In this document: piece by piece, positions 16,010 to 24,317 of the stretch
How the letters are laid out: each line of letters starts with the position of its first letter
Numbering within the stretch: the first letter of the stretch is position 1
Source: SP5GCR1 sp965199685
GTDB taxonomy: Bacteria; Pseudomonadota; Gammaproteobacteria; Poriferisulfidales; Oxydemutatoraceae
NCBI GenBank assembly: GCA_965199685.1
Contig: OZ241323.1
Location: forward strand, 310,001-374,000
DNA length: 64,000 bases
Direction: 5' to 3'
Translations under genes and position numbers: made by a program
The notes under the pieces: generated by a model
What the model saw: the letters and a program-made list of their open reading frames with translations, nothing else
Told to the model about the DNA's origin: nothing
Database searches by the model: none

Positions 16010-19000
16010 ATGATTGAATACTTTATTAAAAACCCCATCATTACCAATTTCCTGCTGCTGTCGGTTGTAGTTGTCGGTATTTTGTCGTGGCGGGCGATGC
16101 CGCAGGAAATGTTTCCGGTCATTGAGTCGGATACGATTTCTATAGAGACCGAATACGAAGGCGCACCACCAGTTGAAGTTGAGCGTCAGCTGACCATCCC
16201 GATAGAAGACGAGGTTGACGATATCAGTGAGATAGATGAATTGCAGTCTGTAAGTCTTGAGGGAATTTCTCGTATTTATTTGGATCTCAAGCCGGGCGTT
16301 GATGTAGAGGAAGTAGTGCGTAGTGTGGAAATTGAAGTTGACTCTATAGAAGACCTGCCCAGCGATATAGAAACGCCGCGTATCTCTCGTCGCAAGAGTA
16401 ATTTTCCGGTTATCAGTGTGAGTGTCTACGGCGATGTCAGCGAGGCCGAGTTAATTCGTGCTAGCGAGATAGTCAAGCAAGCGATACAGAAAGTTGAGGG
16501 GGTCGGTGGGGTGAATATCGCCGGCGAGCGCGACACCGAAGTCTGGGTGGTTGTAGACCCCTATGAAATCGCTGCAAAAGAAGTATCTCTAGAGGAAATT
16601 CGTAATGCGTTGGCAGCAAATCTAGGAGATCGTCCGGGCGGTTCTTTGTCTGCTTTAGAGGGCGATATACAACTGCGGGGAATGAGTGTTGCAGATAATG
16701 TGCAGGCGGTTAAGGATATCGCTATTAGAACCAATAGAGACGGTGGTCAATTACGAGTAGGCGATATTGCAGATGTGGAGATGACGCTTGAAACTGCGCA
16801 AACACAAGGGCGATTTTCGGGTTTGCAATCACTGAACTTGGTCGTAACCAAAGATGTGAGGGCATCTACGAACGATATTGCAGAAGAGATTAGAAGGCTG
16901 ATAAAGGAAGAGATACCAGGCCTACTCCCAGCAGCAATACAAGTCGGTTATCATAACGATTTCTCGGTTTATATAGACACCCGATTGAAGACCGTTTTCT
17001 CGTCTGGGTTGATTGGTTTGGTGTTATTGCTGGGGTCGCTTTATTTGTTATTGAATTTTAGGGTTGCATTGATTACTGCGTTTGGCATTCCTATTTCTTT
17101 TTTGGTTGCCGTAATTAGCATTTATTATTTAGGTTTCACTATCAACATGGTGTCTTTGTTCGCCTTTTTGATTGCGCTGGGGATGATAGTTGACGATGCC
17201 ATTATTGTGACCGAAAACATCCACCACTATATAGAGGAAGGGATGCCGGTTAGACAAGCGGCTCTGCGCGGGACGCGCGAGATCGTTCCACCAGTTGTTG
17301 CTGCGACTTTGACTACGGTTATTGCTTTTCTGCCATTGCTTGCCATCGGCGGTAGGATGGGAGAGTTCGTCAAGGTTATCCCGGTTGTAGTCAGTGCTGC
17401 GTTGATAGGTTCTTTGTTGGAAGCCTTTTTTGTGTTACCTTCGCATGCAAATTTATTCTTAAAAGCGCGAACCCGTCTCAAAAGTCTCTCGGTAGGAGCT
17501 GCTGCGGTGGGATCCACTATGCTACCGTCGGCGGGCGACAAGGGAGGTTTTGTGAACTGGAAAAAATTACTCAAACCCTATGAAAATTATCTGCGTTGGG
17601 GTTTGCACAACAGATATTTTGTTTTTGTTGCAGCTAGCTGTGTATTGGTGTTGGCACTTATTATTCTAACAACGCGCATCCCCTTTCAGCTATTCGGACA
17701 CATCGAGGTAGACGAGTTTTTCGTCAACATAGAAGCCCCTAGTAATTACAGCATAGAAGAAACCGAAGAGTTGTCGACACGCATTGAAAAGGAAATCTAC
17801 ACGGTGTTTGACGGACACGAATACGAATTGAAAACCATGTTAAGCAATATCGGCGTGTTATTGAGTGGGCGCGGTGGAAGCAGGCAATCTAAAGTCGGCG
17901 ATAACTATTGTCAGTTTGTAGTATCGTTGACTAAACAAGAACCACAGACTTTTGTCGAGCGTTTTATCGTGCCGTTGGTGAGTTTCAAGTTTGACGAACA
18001 AGGTTCTCGCAAGCGCAACGTAGAGGAGATCATTCAGTTGATACGCGACCGGGTATCGGGTATGTCCGGTGTTAAGCGTTTTTCTATAGTGCGTCCGGAA
18101 GCCGGCCCGACGGGAGCGGATATTGAGATTAGCATTGCTGGTTCTGATCTGGAGAGATTGGAAGATCGCGCAGAAGAAATGATAGATTATCTGCGCGGCA
18201 TCGCTGGGGTCTACGATGTGCAACACGATATGGACAGGGGCAAACTGGAAGTGCGCTATCAATTGAACGAGCGCGGACAGCGTTTGGGGCTCACCCAACA
18301 ACAAGTTGCCGATGCACTACGCACTGGTTATTTGGGTGTCAAGGCGGTCTATGTAAATTGGGGTGACGAACGCTATCCGGTGCGAGTTATCTTTGACGAA
18401 GAGATACGCAACGACAGCAACCGTCTGATGCAATTGCCGCTGACCTTGACCGACGGCAGAGTGGTTTACCTAAACGAAGTGGCAACGATTAAGCTAGACC
18501 GCAGTTTTAACCGCTTGACCCGCCTTGATGGTCGTCGCATCGTCACGATTACTGGCGAAGTAGACAGCGAGGAGCTCACCCCTTTTCAAGTATATGGTCA
18601 GATCGGACGCCAATTTGGGCCGCTATACGAACAGCTTCCCGAATACGATATGGTCTTTAGAGGAGCAAAAAAACGTGCCGACGATTCGTTTAGAGGTATT
18701 CGGGTTGCCGGTATAGTTGCCGTTATGGGGATATTTTTAATTTTGCTAGTACTATTTCGTACTTTGCGAGAACCGGTACTTATATTGCTCACCGTGCCGT
18801 TTGGTTTCATCGGTGTGATTATCGGACATGCGTTGCTCGGCTATAATTTGCAGTTCGTGTCTGTAGTCGGATTGGTTGCACTCAGCGGGATTATCGTCAA
18901 CGACTCTTTGATTATGTTGAACCAGGTAAAAAAACATCGCGAGCGAGGCTATAGCTGTGAGGAAGCGGTGGTTTCTGCGTCTTACCGGCGAGCGCGTCCA

Positions 19001-19201
19001 ATCATACTGACCACGATTACGACCTTCTTGGGGGTATCGCCGCTGATTTTCTTCGCTACTGGTCAAACCAAATTCCTATCACCGATGGCAATCAGTCTAG
19101 GTTTTGGGCTGGTCTTTGCGACAGTGCTAATACTCACCGTACTGCCGTGTCTTTATATGATCACCGAAGATCTAAAGAACTATCTTAGAAAGCGAATTTA
19201 A
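16010..19201 (+). CDS. RND-family efflux permease (AcrB/MexB-like)
   Basis: A 1063-residue inner-membrane proton-driven pump of the resistance-nodulation-division superfamily. The internal duplication is clear: helix 1 at the N-terminus, a large periplasmic domain, a membrane block with G-M-I-V-D-D-A-I-I-V-T-E-N (the proton-relay Asp pair), a second periplasmic loop, and a second block from about residue 900 with G-I-I-V-N-D-S-L. It resembles the uncharacterised acriflavin-resistance subgroup more than AcrB itself. There is no membrane-fusion or outer-membrane partner gene next to it. The substrate cannot be read from sequence. xthA begins two bases after its stop. Confidence 0.92.
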   Translation: MIEYFIKNPIITNFLLLSVVVVGILSWRAMPQEMFPVIESDTISIETEYEGAPPVEVERQLTIPIEDEVDDISEIDELQSVSLEGISRIYLDLKPGVDVEEVVRSVEIEVDSIEDLPSDIETPRISRRKSNFPVISVSVYGDVSEAELIRASEIVKQAIQKVEGVGGVNIAGERDTEVWVVVDPYEIAAKEVSLEEIRNALAANLGDRPGGSLSALEGDIQLRGMSVADNVQAVKDIAIRTNRDGGQLRVGDIADVEMTLETAQTQGRFSGLQSLNLVVTKDVRASTNDIAEEIRRLIKEEIPGLLPAAIQVGYHNDFSVYIDTRLKTVFSSGLIGLVLLLGSLYLLLNFRVALITAFGIPISFLVAVISIYYLGFTINMVSLFAFLIALGMIVDDAIIVTENIHHYIEEGMPVRQAALRGTREIVPPVVAATLTTVIAFLPLLAIGGRMGEFVKVIPVVVSAALIGSLLEAFFVLPSHANLFLKARTRLKSLSVGAAAVGSTMLPSAGDKGGFVNWKKLLKPYENYLRWGLHNRYFVFVAASCVLVLALIILTTRIPFQLFGHIEVDEFFVNIEAPSNYSIEETEELSTRIEKEIYTVFDGHEYELKTMLSNIGVLLSGRGGSRQSKVGDNYCQFVVSLTKQEPQTFVERFIVPLVSFKFDEQGSRKRNVEEIIQLIRDRVSGMSGVKRFSIVRPEAGPTGADIEISIAGSDLERLEDRAEEMIDYLRGIAGVYDVQHDMDRGKLEVRYQLNERGQRLGLTQQQVADALRTGYLGVKAVYVNWGDERYPVRVIFDEEIRNDSNRLMQLPLTLTDGRVVYLNEVATIKLDRSFNRLTRLDGRRIVTITGEVDSEELTPFQVYGQIGRQFGPLYEQLPEYDMVFRGAKKRADDSFRGIRVAGIVAVMGIFLILLVLFRTLREPVLILLTVPFGFIGVIIGHALLGYNLQFVSVVGLVALSGIIVNDSLIMLNQVKKHRERGYSCEEAVVSASYRRARPIILTTITTFLGVSPLIFFATGQTKFLSPMAISLGFGLVFATVLILTVLPCLYMITEDLKNYLRKRI

Positions 19202-19203
19202 AA

Positions 19204-19977
19204 ATGCGTATTATCACGCTCAATGTCAACGGTATACGCTCTGCCGCTGGCAAAGGTTTTTATCGTTGGCTCGCTCACCAAAATGCCGATTTTGTATGCT
19301 TACAGGAACTACGCATACAGCCCGAACAACTTGACGATAAGAAGTTTTTCCCGAGTCGTTTTCATTGTCATTATCACACTGCCGAAAAAAAGGGTTATAG
19401 CGGTGTAGCCCTGTATTCAAAACAGCAACCCGATAAAATCATCAGTGCATACGGCGATTCCGAGTTTGATAACGAAGGACGTTACATAGAAGGACAATAC
19501 GGTGATTTATCAGTGATTTCGGTCTACGCACCGTCGGGGTCTTCCGGCGAGGAGCGCCAACAGGCAAAATATCGCTTCATGGACAGTTTTATGGAATACT
19601 TGGTAGGTTTGAAGAGACGGCGCAGACATTATATTATTTGCGGCGATATCAATATCGCACATAAAGAAATAGATCTAAAAAACTGGCGAGGCAACAAAAA
19701 AAACTCAGGTTTTTTACCCAAAGAGAGACAATGGCTGGATACCTTATTTGACGAAGTCGGTTATCGCGATGTATTCAGAGCGATTTGCCAAGCCTCCGAC
19801 CAATATACTTGGTGGTCTAACCGTGGACGCGCTTGGGAAAACAATGTCGGATGGCGTATCGATTATCAACTAAGCTCTGCGCGCGCACCCTACCATCCTG
19901 AGGCGGCACGCATCTATAAAAACAAACGATTTTCCGACCACGCACCGTTGATCATCGATTACAAAAAGATTTCCTAA
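19204..19977 (+). CDS. xthA: Exodeoxyribonuclease III (AP endonuclease)
   Basis: A Mg-dependent DNA repair nuclease of the exonuclease-endonuclease-phosphatase fold, 257 residues (E. coli 268). Motifs: L-N-V-N-G-I-R-S-A near the start, C-L-Q-E-L-R (metal-binding Glu), G-Y-S-G-V-A-L-Y, V-Y-A-P-S-G, G-D-I-N-I-A, W-R-I-D-Y-Q-L and the catalytic S-D-H-A-P-L at the end. It cuts at abasic sites and degrades 3' ends in base excision repair. It follows the RND gene by 2 bases. Confidence 0.95.
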   Translation: MRIITLNVNGIRSAAGKGFYRWLAHQNADFVCLQELRIQPEQLDDKKFFPSRFHCHYHTAEKKGYSGVALYSKQQPDKIISAYGDSEFDNEGRYIEGQYGDLSVISVYAPSGSSGEERQQAKYRFMDSFMEYLVGLKRRRRHYIICGDINIAHKEIDLKNWRGNKKNSGFLPKERQWLDTLFDEVGYRDVFRAICQASDQYTWWSNRGRAWENNVGWRIDYQLSSARAPYHPEAARIYKNKRFSDHAPLIIDYKKIS

Positions 19978-20022
19978 AACGCATTGGTATGATTTTTGAT
20001 TAGCATCTGACCAGCAGATTAT

Positions 20023-21408
20023 ATGTCAAAAAATTGGCTCAGTCATATACGACCGTATAAAGATATTCGCGTATTGCAGATACTTTTAATCGGAACGATT
20101 AGCGGTTTCCCGTGGGTGCTAATTGGCTCGATGATGACCTTATGGTTGAAAGACGAAGGATTGAGCCGCAGTGCGATAGGTTTGTTCGGTTATGTGTTTG
20201 CGGTATTCGCAATCAATTTTTTGTGGGCACCTTTGGTTGATACGATACGTATTCCGTTTTTATCCAAGCGTATAGGTCAGCGTAAATCGTGGATATTGAC
20301 GATGCAAATTATTATTTTCTCGGCCGCCATTGCGATGTATTTTATATCGGCACAAGCCTCTCTAGTGTATATTGCAGTGACCGCTTTGGTGATTGCAACC
20401 GCCGCTGCAACCCAAGATGTTGCGATAGACGCATTGCGCATAGAGTTGGTTGCCAAGAACGAACGGGCTTTGGTTGCAGTCGGCGCAGCGATGGCAACGG
20501 CAGGATGGTACACTGGTTATAACGCCGGCGGTGCACTCGCGCTTTACGGGGTTGCCGCCTTGAAAGAAATAGGCGTTGCCGAACCGTGGAACCTGAGCTA
20601 TTTACTGATGACAGTAATCATTGTTTTGAGCAATATCGGATTGATGTTGATCCCGGAAAAATCGGGAAACAGGCGATTGCAGCTACAGACACAAACACGC
20701 ACTGAACTATACTCAAATTGGCTCAAGCGGCCTGGCATGACTCCCTCTTTGGCAGCACTATCGGCGTGGTTTATTTCTCTAGTATGGAAACCCTTGGCAG
20801 ACTTTTTCAGCCGCAACGGTTTGCGGTTGTCGGTGTTGATATTGGGTTTTATATTCCTGTTTAAGATAGGGGAAGCCTTTCTGGGACGAATGTCTTTGTT
20901 GTTCTATTCCGAAATTGGTTTTGACGAAACCCAAATTGCCACGTACTCTAAATTGGTCGGTTGGGGTAGCATCATTATATTCTCTATAATAGGCAGCATT
21001 TTTAGCGTGCGATTCGGTTTGCTCAAAGGCTTGATAATTTGCGGGATTGCTATGGCTACCACTAATCTATTGTTTGCCCTGCTTGCCACGGTGGGACCGG
21101 ATATACGGCTATTTGCAGTGGCAGTCATCAGTGATCAATTCACCACTGCGATTTCTACGGTGGCTTTTGTTGCTTTTATATCGCAACTGTGTGGTCGTGT
21201 TTATACGGCAACACAATATGCGCTACTTGCCTCGTTAGGGAATTTGTCTCGTACTACACTATCGGCGCACAGCGGACAAATCGTTGATTTTTTAGACGGT
21301 GATTGGATGCAGTTTTTTATACTGACAACGGTGATGGTCGTTCCTAGCTTGTTGCTGTTATATCTTGCAAGACACAAACTGGCTCCGCATTTGCGAATCG
21401 CATCGTGA
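20023..21408 (+). CDS. ampG: AmpG-like muropeptide permease (MFS)
   Basis: A 461-residue major-facilitator transporter with about twelve helices. The first region G-F-P-W-V-L-I-G-S and W-L-K-D-E-G-L-S-R, then W-A-P-L-V-D, Q-D-V-A-I-D-A-L-R and A-G-W-Y-T-G-Y-N-A-G-G are AmpG signatures. AmpG imports anhydro-muropeptides released by lytic transglycosylases for wall recycling, which fits the mltB and rlpA genes 10 kb upstream. E. coli AmpG is about 30 residues longer. Its start lies 45 bases after xthA. Confidence 0.9.
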   Translation: MSKNWLSHIRPYKDIRVLQILLIGTISGFPWVLIGSMMTLWLKDEGLSRSAIGLFGYVFAVFAINFLWAPLVDTIRIPFLSKRIGQRKSWILTMQIIIFSAAIAMYFISAQASLVYIAVTALVIATAAATQDVAIDALRIELVAKNERALVAVGAAMATAGWYTGYNAGGALALYGVAALKEIGVAEPWNLSYLLMTVIIVLSNIGLMLIPEKSGNRRLQLQTQTRTELYSNWLKRPGMTPSLAALSAWFISLVWKPLADFFSRNGLRLSVLILGFIFLFKIGEAFLGRMSLLFYSEIGFDETQIATYSKLVGWGSIIIFSIIGSIFSVRFGLLKGLIICGIAMATTNLLFALLATVGPDIRLFAVAVISDQFTTAISTVAFVAFISQLCGRVYTATQYALLASLGNLSRTTLSAHSGQIVDFLDGDWMQFFILTTVMVVPSLLLLYLARHKLAPHLRIAS

Positions 21409-21424
21409 CCGAATAGGGGCGGTT

Positions 21425-21967
21425 CTATTTGATCAGGTCGCTTTCTACCGTATTTCTTTTATCAGTGCCGGCTAGTTTTTCTATGATTGTCAACGCAAAT
21501 TCCATCGCAGTTCCGGGACTGCGCGAGGTGATTACTTTGTCGTCGCATTCTATCGCTTCTGTAGAAAGTTCAATTGAGGAATTTTGCGCGTCTAAAAATC
21601 CAGGGTAAGCGGTAATTTTTAATTGGTCTACGATGCCTGCATCAACCAGCACTTTTGGTGCTGCACAAATAGCACCAACCCATTGCGTTGTGCGGTGACG
21701 TTTTAGAATTTCATGGATTCTAGGATCGGCATTCAGGTTGTCGGCACCAGGTTGTCCGCCTGGTAACACGACCATATCAAAGGTGTATTCTTTAACTTCG
21801 TCAAGCGTAGTATCGGCAATTAAGTTTAGACCGCTTAAGCCGCATACCTCTTTCGTATCTAAGGATGCGGTGGTGACTTTGATGTCGGCACGACGCAACA
21901 AGTCTATTAATGTAACCGCCTCTACTTCTTCGTAGCCGGTTGCAAGCGGGATAAGCACCTCAGGCAT
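21425..21967 (-). CDS. yajL: DJ-1/PfpI family protein, YajL-like
   Basis: A 180-residue protein of the DJ-1 superfamily. It has the conserved acid in G-Y-E-E-V-E-A (11-17), V-V-L-P-G-G (66-71) and the nucleophile elbow G-A-I-C101-A-A-P with the redox-sensitive Cys. The closest type is E. coli YajL, linked to protection from oxidative and electrophile stress; the exact activity is debated. It is transcribed after ctpA on the minus strand, with a 12-base gap, and converges on ampG. Confidence 0.9.
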   Translation of the reverse strand: MPEVLIPLATGYEEVEAVTLIDLLRRADIKVTTASLDTKEVCGLSGLNLIADTTLDEVKEYTFDMVVLPGGQPGADNLNADPRIHEILKRHRTTQWVGAICAAPKVLVDAGIVDQLKITAYPGFLDAQNSSIELSTEAIECDDKVITSRSPGTAMEFALTIIEKLAGTDKRNTVESDLIK

Positions 21968-21979
21968 CGTATGCTCCTT

Positions 21980-23257
21980 CTATGCCGGCTTTAATGCCAG
22001 CTTTTTTAGCTCTTCAACTGCCTGTTTTACTTGGCTATCGTAAGAAAGGCGTTCTTTTAGGTTTTTTCTACTTATTTTATTGCGCGCCTTTAGCTGTTCG
22101 TCGCTTAGCTGTTCAAACTCGTAATCAAAGTCTGGTGTGATACCTACATCTTGTATTGAAGTACCCGAGGGCGTGTAATACTTAGCGGTTGTCAGTTTGA
22201 GTGCATGTTCCGCATCAAAGGGATGTACGGTTTGCACTGATCCCTTGCCGAAAGATTGTGTGCCTAAGATCATCGCACGATTGTTATCTTGTAACGCACC
22301 GGCAACAATTTCCGATGCAGAAGCCGAGCCTTTGTTGATTAGTAACATCACGGTTAGCGAGCCAGTTTGATCGGGTCTGGATGTTTTATATTCTATGGTG
22401 GAACCCTCAATCCTACCTTTGGTATAGACTACTGATGTTTTAGCAGGTAAAAACAAGTCTGCCACATTGATCGCTTCGTTGAGCATGCCACCAGGGTTAT
22501 TACGCAAATCCACAATCAATCCTTGTAGCGGTTTTTTGTTTTCTCTAGTTAGTTCTTCAATGCTCGCTAGAAGTTCTTGACTGGTACGTTGCTGGAATTT
22601 AGAAATACGCACATAACCAAAACCAGGTTCAAGTAGAGCATGACGAGAGTTCTGGACCTTGATAACTGCACGCGTCAAGGTGATAGATAATTTTTTGTAT
22701 AGGGTTTGTTTTTGTTCGTCTTCAGTTTTGGTTTCTCCTTTTTTGCGAAGCACCGTCAAAGTAATCGTAGTGCCTACTTCACCGCGCATTTGCTCTACCG
22801 AATCTTGTAAGGATAAGCCTTTGGTCGATTGGTTGTTGATCTCCGATATTAAATCACCTGCTTGTATTCCTGCGCGCTCTGCAGGGGTGTCGTCTATAGG
22901 CGCGATCACATGAACGAAACCTCCTTCTTTATCAACTTCTATGCCTAGACCACCGAATTTACCAGTTGTGTTGACCTTGAGTTCTTCGTACGATTTCTTT
23001 TTAAGAAAAACCGAATAAGGGTCAAGTTTGGCAAGCATTCCGTCAATAGCTCCCTCAATCAAAGTTGCATCGTCTATTTCGTCTACATAAGAAGTTTTGA
23101 TGCGTCCGTAGACATCGCTGAATGTACGTAACTCTTTAAGTGGTAAAGTCGCTTGTTCGGCATTTGCGGAGTAGATGTTGCCACCCCAAAATCCACCGCT
23201 AATTGCTAATATCAATAACGATGTTGTAATAATACGTAAAGATAAATATTTTTTCAT
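21980..23257 (-). CDS. ctpA: C-terminal processing protease CtpA (S41)
   Basis: A periplasmic serine protease of 425 residues with a signal/anchor at the N-terminus, a PDZ domain (F-G-G-L-G-I-E-V ... A-G-I-Q-A-G-D-L-I) and the S41 catalytic core with the nucleophile in K-G-S-A-S-A-S-E and the Lys in Q-S-F-G-K-G-S-V-Q. Substrates in other proteobacteria include wall hydrolases, which would tie it to peptidoglycan turnover. The frame can be read from an ATG five codons upstream (23272). AAGGAG just before 23257 supports the shorter form, but the spacing is only three bases, so the start is uncertain. Confidence 0.92.
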   Translation of the reverse strand: MKKYLSLRIITTSLLILAISGGFWGGNIYSANAEQATLPLKELRTFSDVYGRIKTSYVDEIDDATLIEGAIDGMLAKLDPYSVFLKKKSYEELKVNTTGKFGGLGIEVDKEGGFVHVIAPIDDTPAERAGIQAGDLISEINNQSTKGLSLQDSVEQMRGEVGTTITLTVLRKKGETKTEDEQKQTLYKKLSITLTRAVIKVQNSRHALLEPGFGYVRISKFQQRTSQELLASIEELTRENKKPLQGLIVDLRNNPGGMLNEAINVADLFLPAKTSVVYTKGRIEGSTIEYKTSRPDQTGSLTVMLLINKGSASASEIVAGALQDNNRAMILGTQSFGKGSVQTVHPFDAEHALKLTTAKYYTPSGTSIQDVGITPDFDYEFEQLSDEQLKARNKISRKNLKERLSYDSQVKQAVEELKKLALKPA

Positions 23258-23527
23258 GGTCTCCTTGCTCATAGAGGGAAAGTATATATTGTATGCTTAT
23301 TTTCCTAATCTGCAAGTGAAGCACCGGCACAAAAGGCAAAACAGTTCATGCAAACATTACATCAACATTATAAACTGGCAATCTACATATTCAAATAAAT
23401 GTAGATTTTATATAGAGAAATATATGGGTTTCAGCTTTGGCGAAATTTGTGCATATAGGATTCTTGAGCTGAACTGATTGCCAATTTATGTTGGTGAAAC
23501 AAGCGACCCATTCGCTGCATACATTAC
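23258..23527. promoter_or_regulatory. Upstream region of ctpA, A+T-rich
   Basis: The first 270 bases of the 1.06-kb gap between ctpA (-) and nrdA (+). An open frame of 100 codons on the plus strand starts inside ctpA and shows no family features, so it is not called. The ctpA promoter should lie here, but I could not pick one with confidence. Confidence 0.3.
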
Positions 23528-23645
23528 TTATCCACAGGTTATCCACAGATTAGTGTGGATTAGTAAATGACTTATCCACAGCCTCATGCTTTATTAACTA
23601 TATAAAATAGCGATAAAAATATATTTATGTACAAATTTATCCACA
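23528..23645. promoter_or_regulatory. Cluster of five DnaA boxes
   Basis: Four exact copies of the consensus DnaA box TTATCCACA occur on the plus strand at 23528-23536, 23539-23547, 23572-23580 and 23637-23645. One inverted near-match, TGTGGATTA, lies at 23554-23562. Start-to-start distances of the direct copies are 11, 33 and 65 bases, close to multiples of a helical turn, so they face the same side of the DNA. The bases between the last two boxes are almost all A and T. The cluster could be a replication origin, a DnaA-titration site or a DnaA-controlled element for nrdAB. Confidence 0.8.
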
Positions 23646-24317
23646 GGTAGCAATACATAAGTATTTTTAAAGTCCTAGTTGGTGATATATTTTTTCCGAT
23701 TTCATATTTGTTAGGAGCGTGCTCCTCCAAGGATGATGCTCAGGAGTTAATTTTAGAATAGTTAACGTTGTTGCATATATGGATATGTAGAAATGATAAA
23801 TGCACGTCATATGTAAAATATCATCGTTGCATCGTTTGAAATTTATCTTCCACACCGTCATGCACGATGTTCTATACAGCAACTTGAACGGCTACATCAA
23901 ATTTTAGAAGTTAAGAATAATATATTAATCCAGCTTATAGATATTGGAACACGACTTAGCTTAAATCAGAAATAATACATTGATACAGATGCTAGACTCT
24001 ACCAATATTCAATCATCGTTTTCAATCTTCGTTTATCGGTACTGACGTTATCGCCTTATCTAAAATTACACAAATTTGTTTATCGGATATTTAAGTTCGT
24101 TCGTCGGATTAGTTGTTTGAGCTAATCTCTGCCTTGTTATCAGAATAATTCTTGATTAGAGTGTCTACATTGAATATACTTATATAGACATATTTTTATG
24201 TTTGCAAAGTTCGTAAGGTAGAAAAAATTACATTAATAAACCCACTTCGGACGAGTGGTATTAAAAAACCGATGTATAAAAAACTGATTTATAATTTTAG
24301 AGGTCTGTAAAGACGAA
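23646..24317 (+). promoter_or_regulatory. A+T-rich upstream region of nrdAB
   Basis: About 670 bases with no gene I can support. A perfect -10-like TATAAT at 24290-24295 lies 22 bases before nrdA but lacks a clear -35. A small hairpin, CCACT-TCGGACG-AGTGG, lies at about 24242-24258. I looked for paired NrdR-type boxes and found no convincing pair. A 71-codon minus-strand frame at 23667-23882 has no recognisable content. Confidence 0.35.

Noticed and set aside
17858..18304. 148-codon minus-strand frame in the RND gene
   Set aside because: Shadow of the well-conserved RND reading frame.
23667..23882. 71-codon minus-strand frame in the nrdA upstream region
   Set aside because: A+T-rich chance frame with no ribosome site or known motif.
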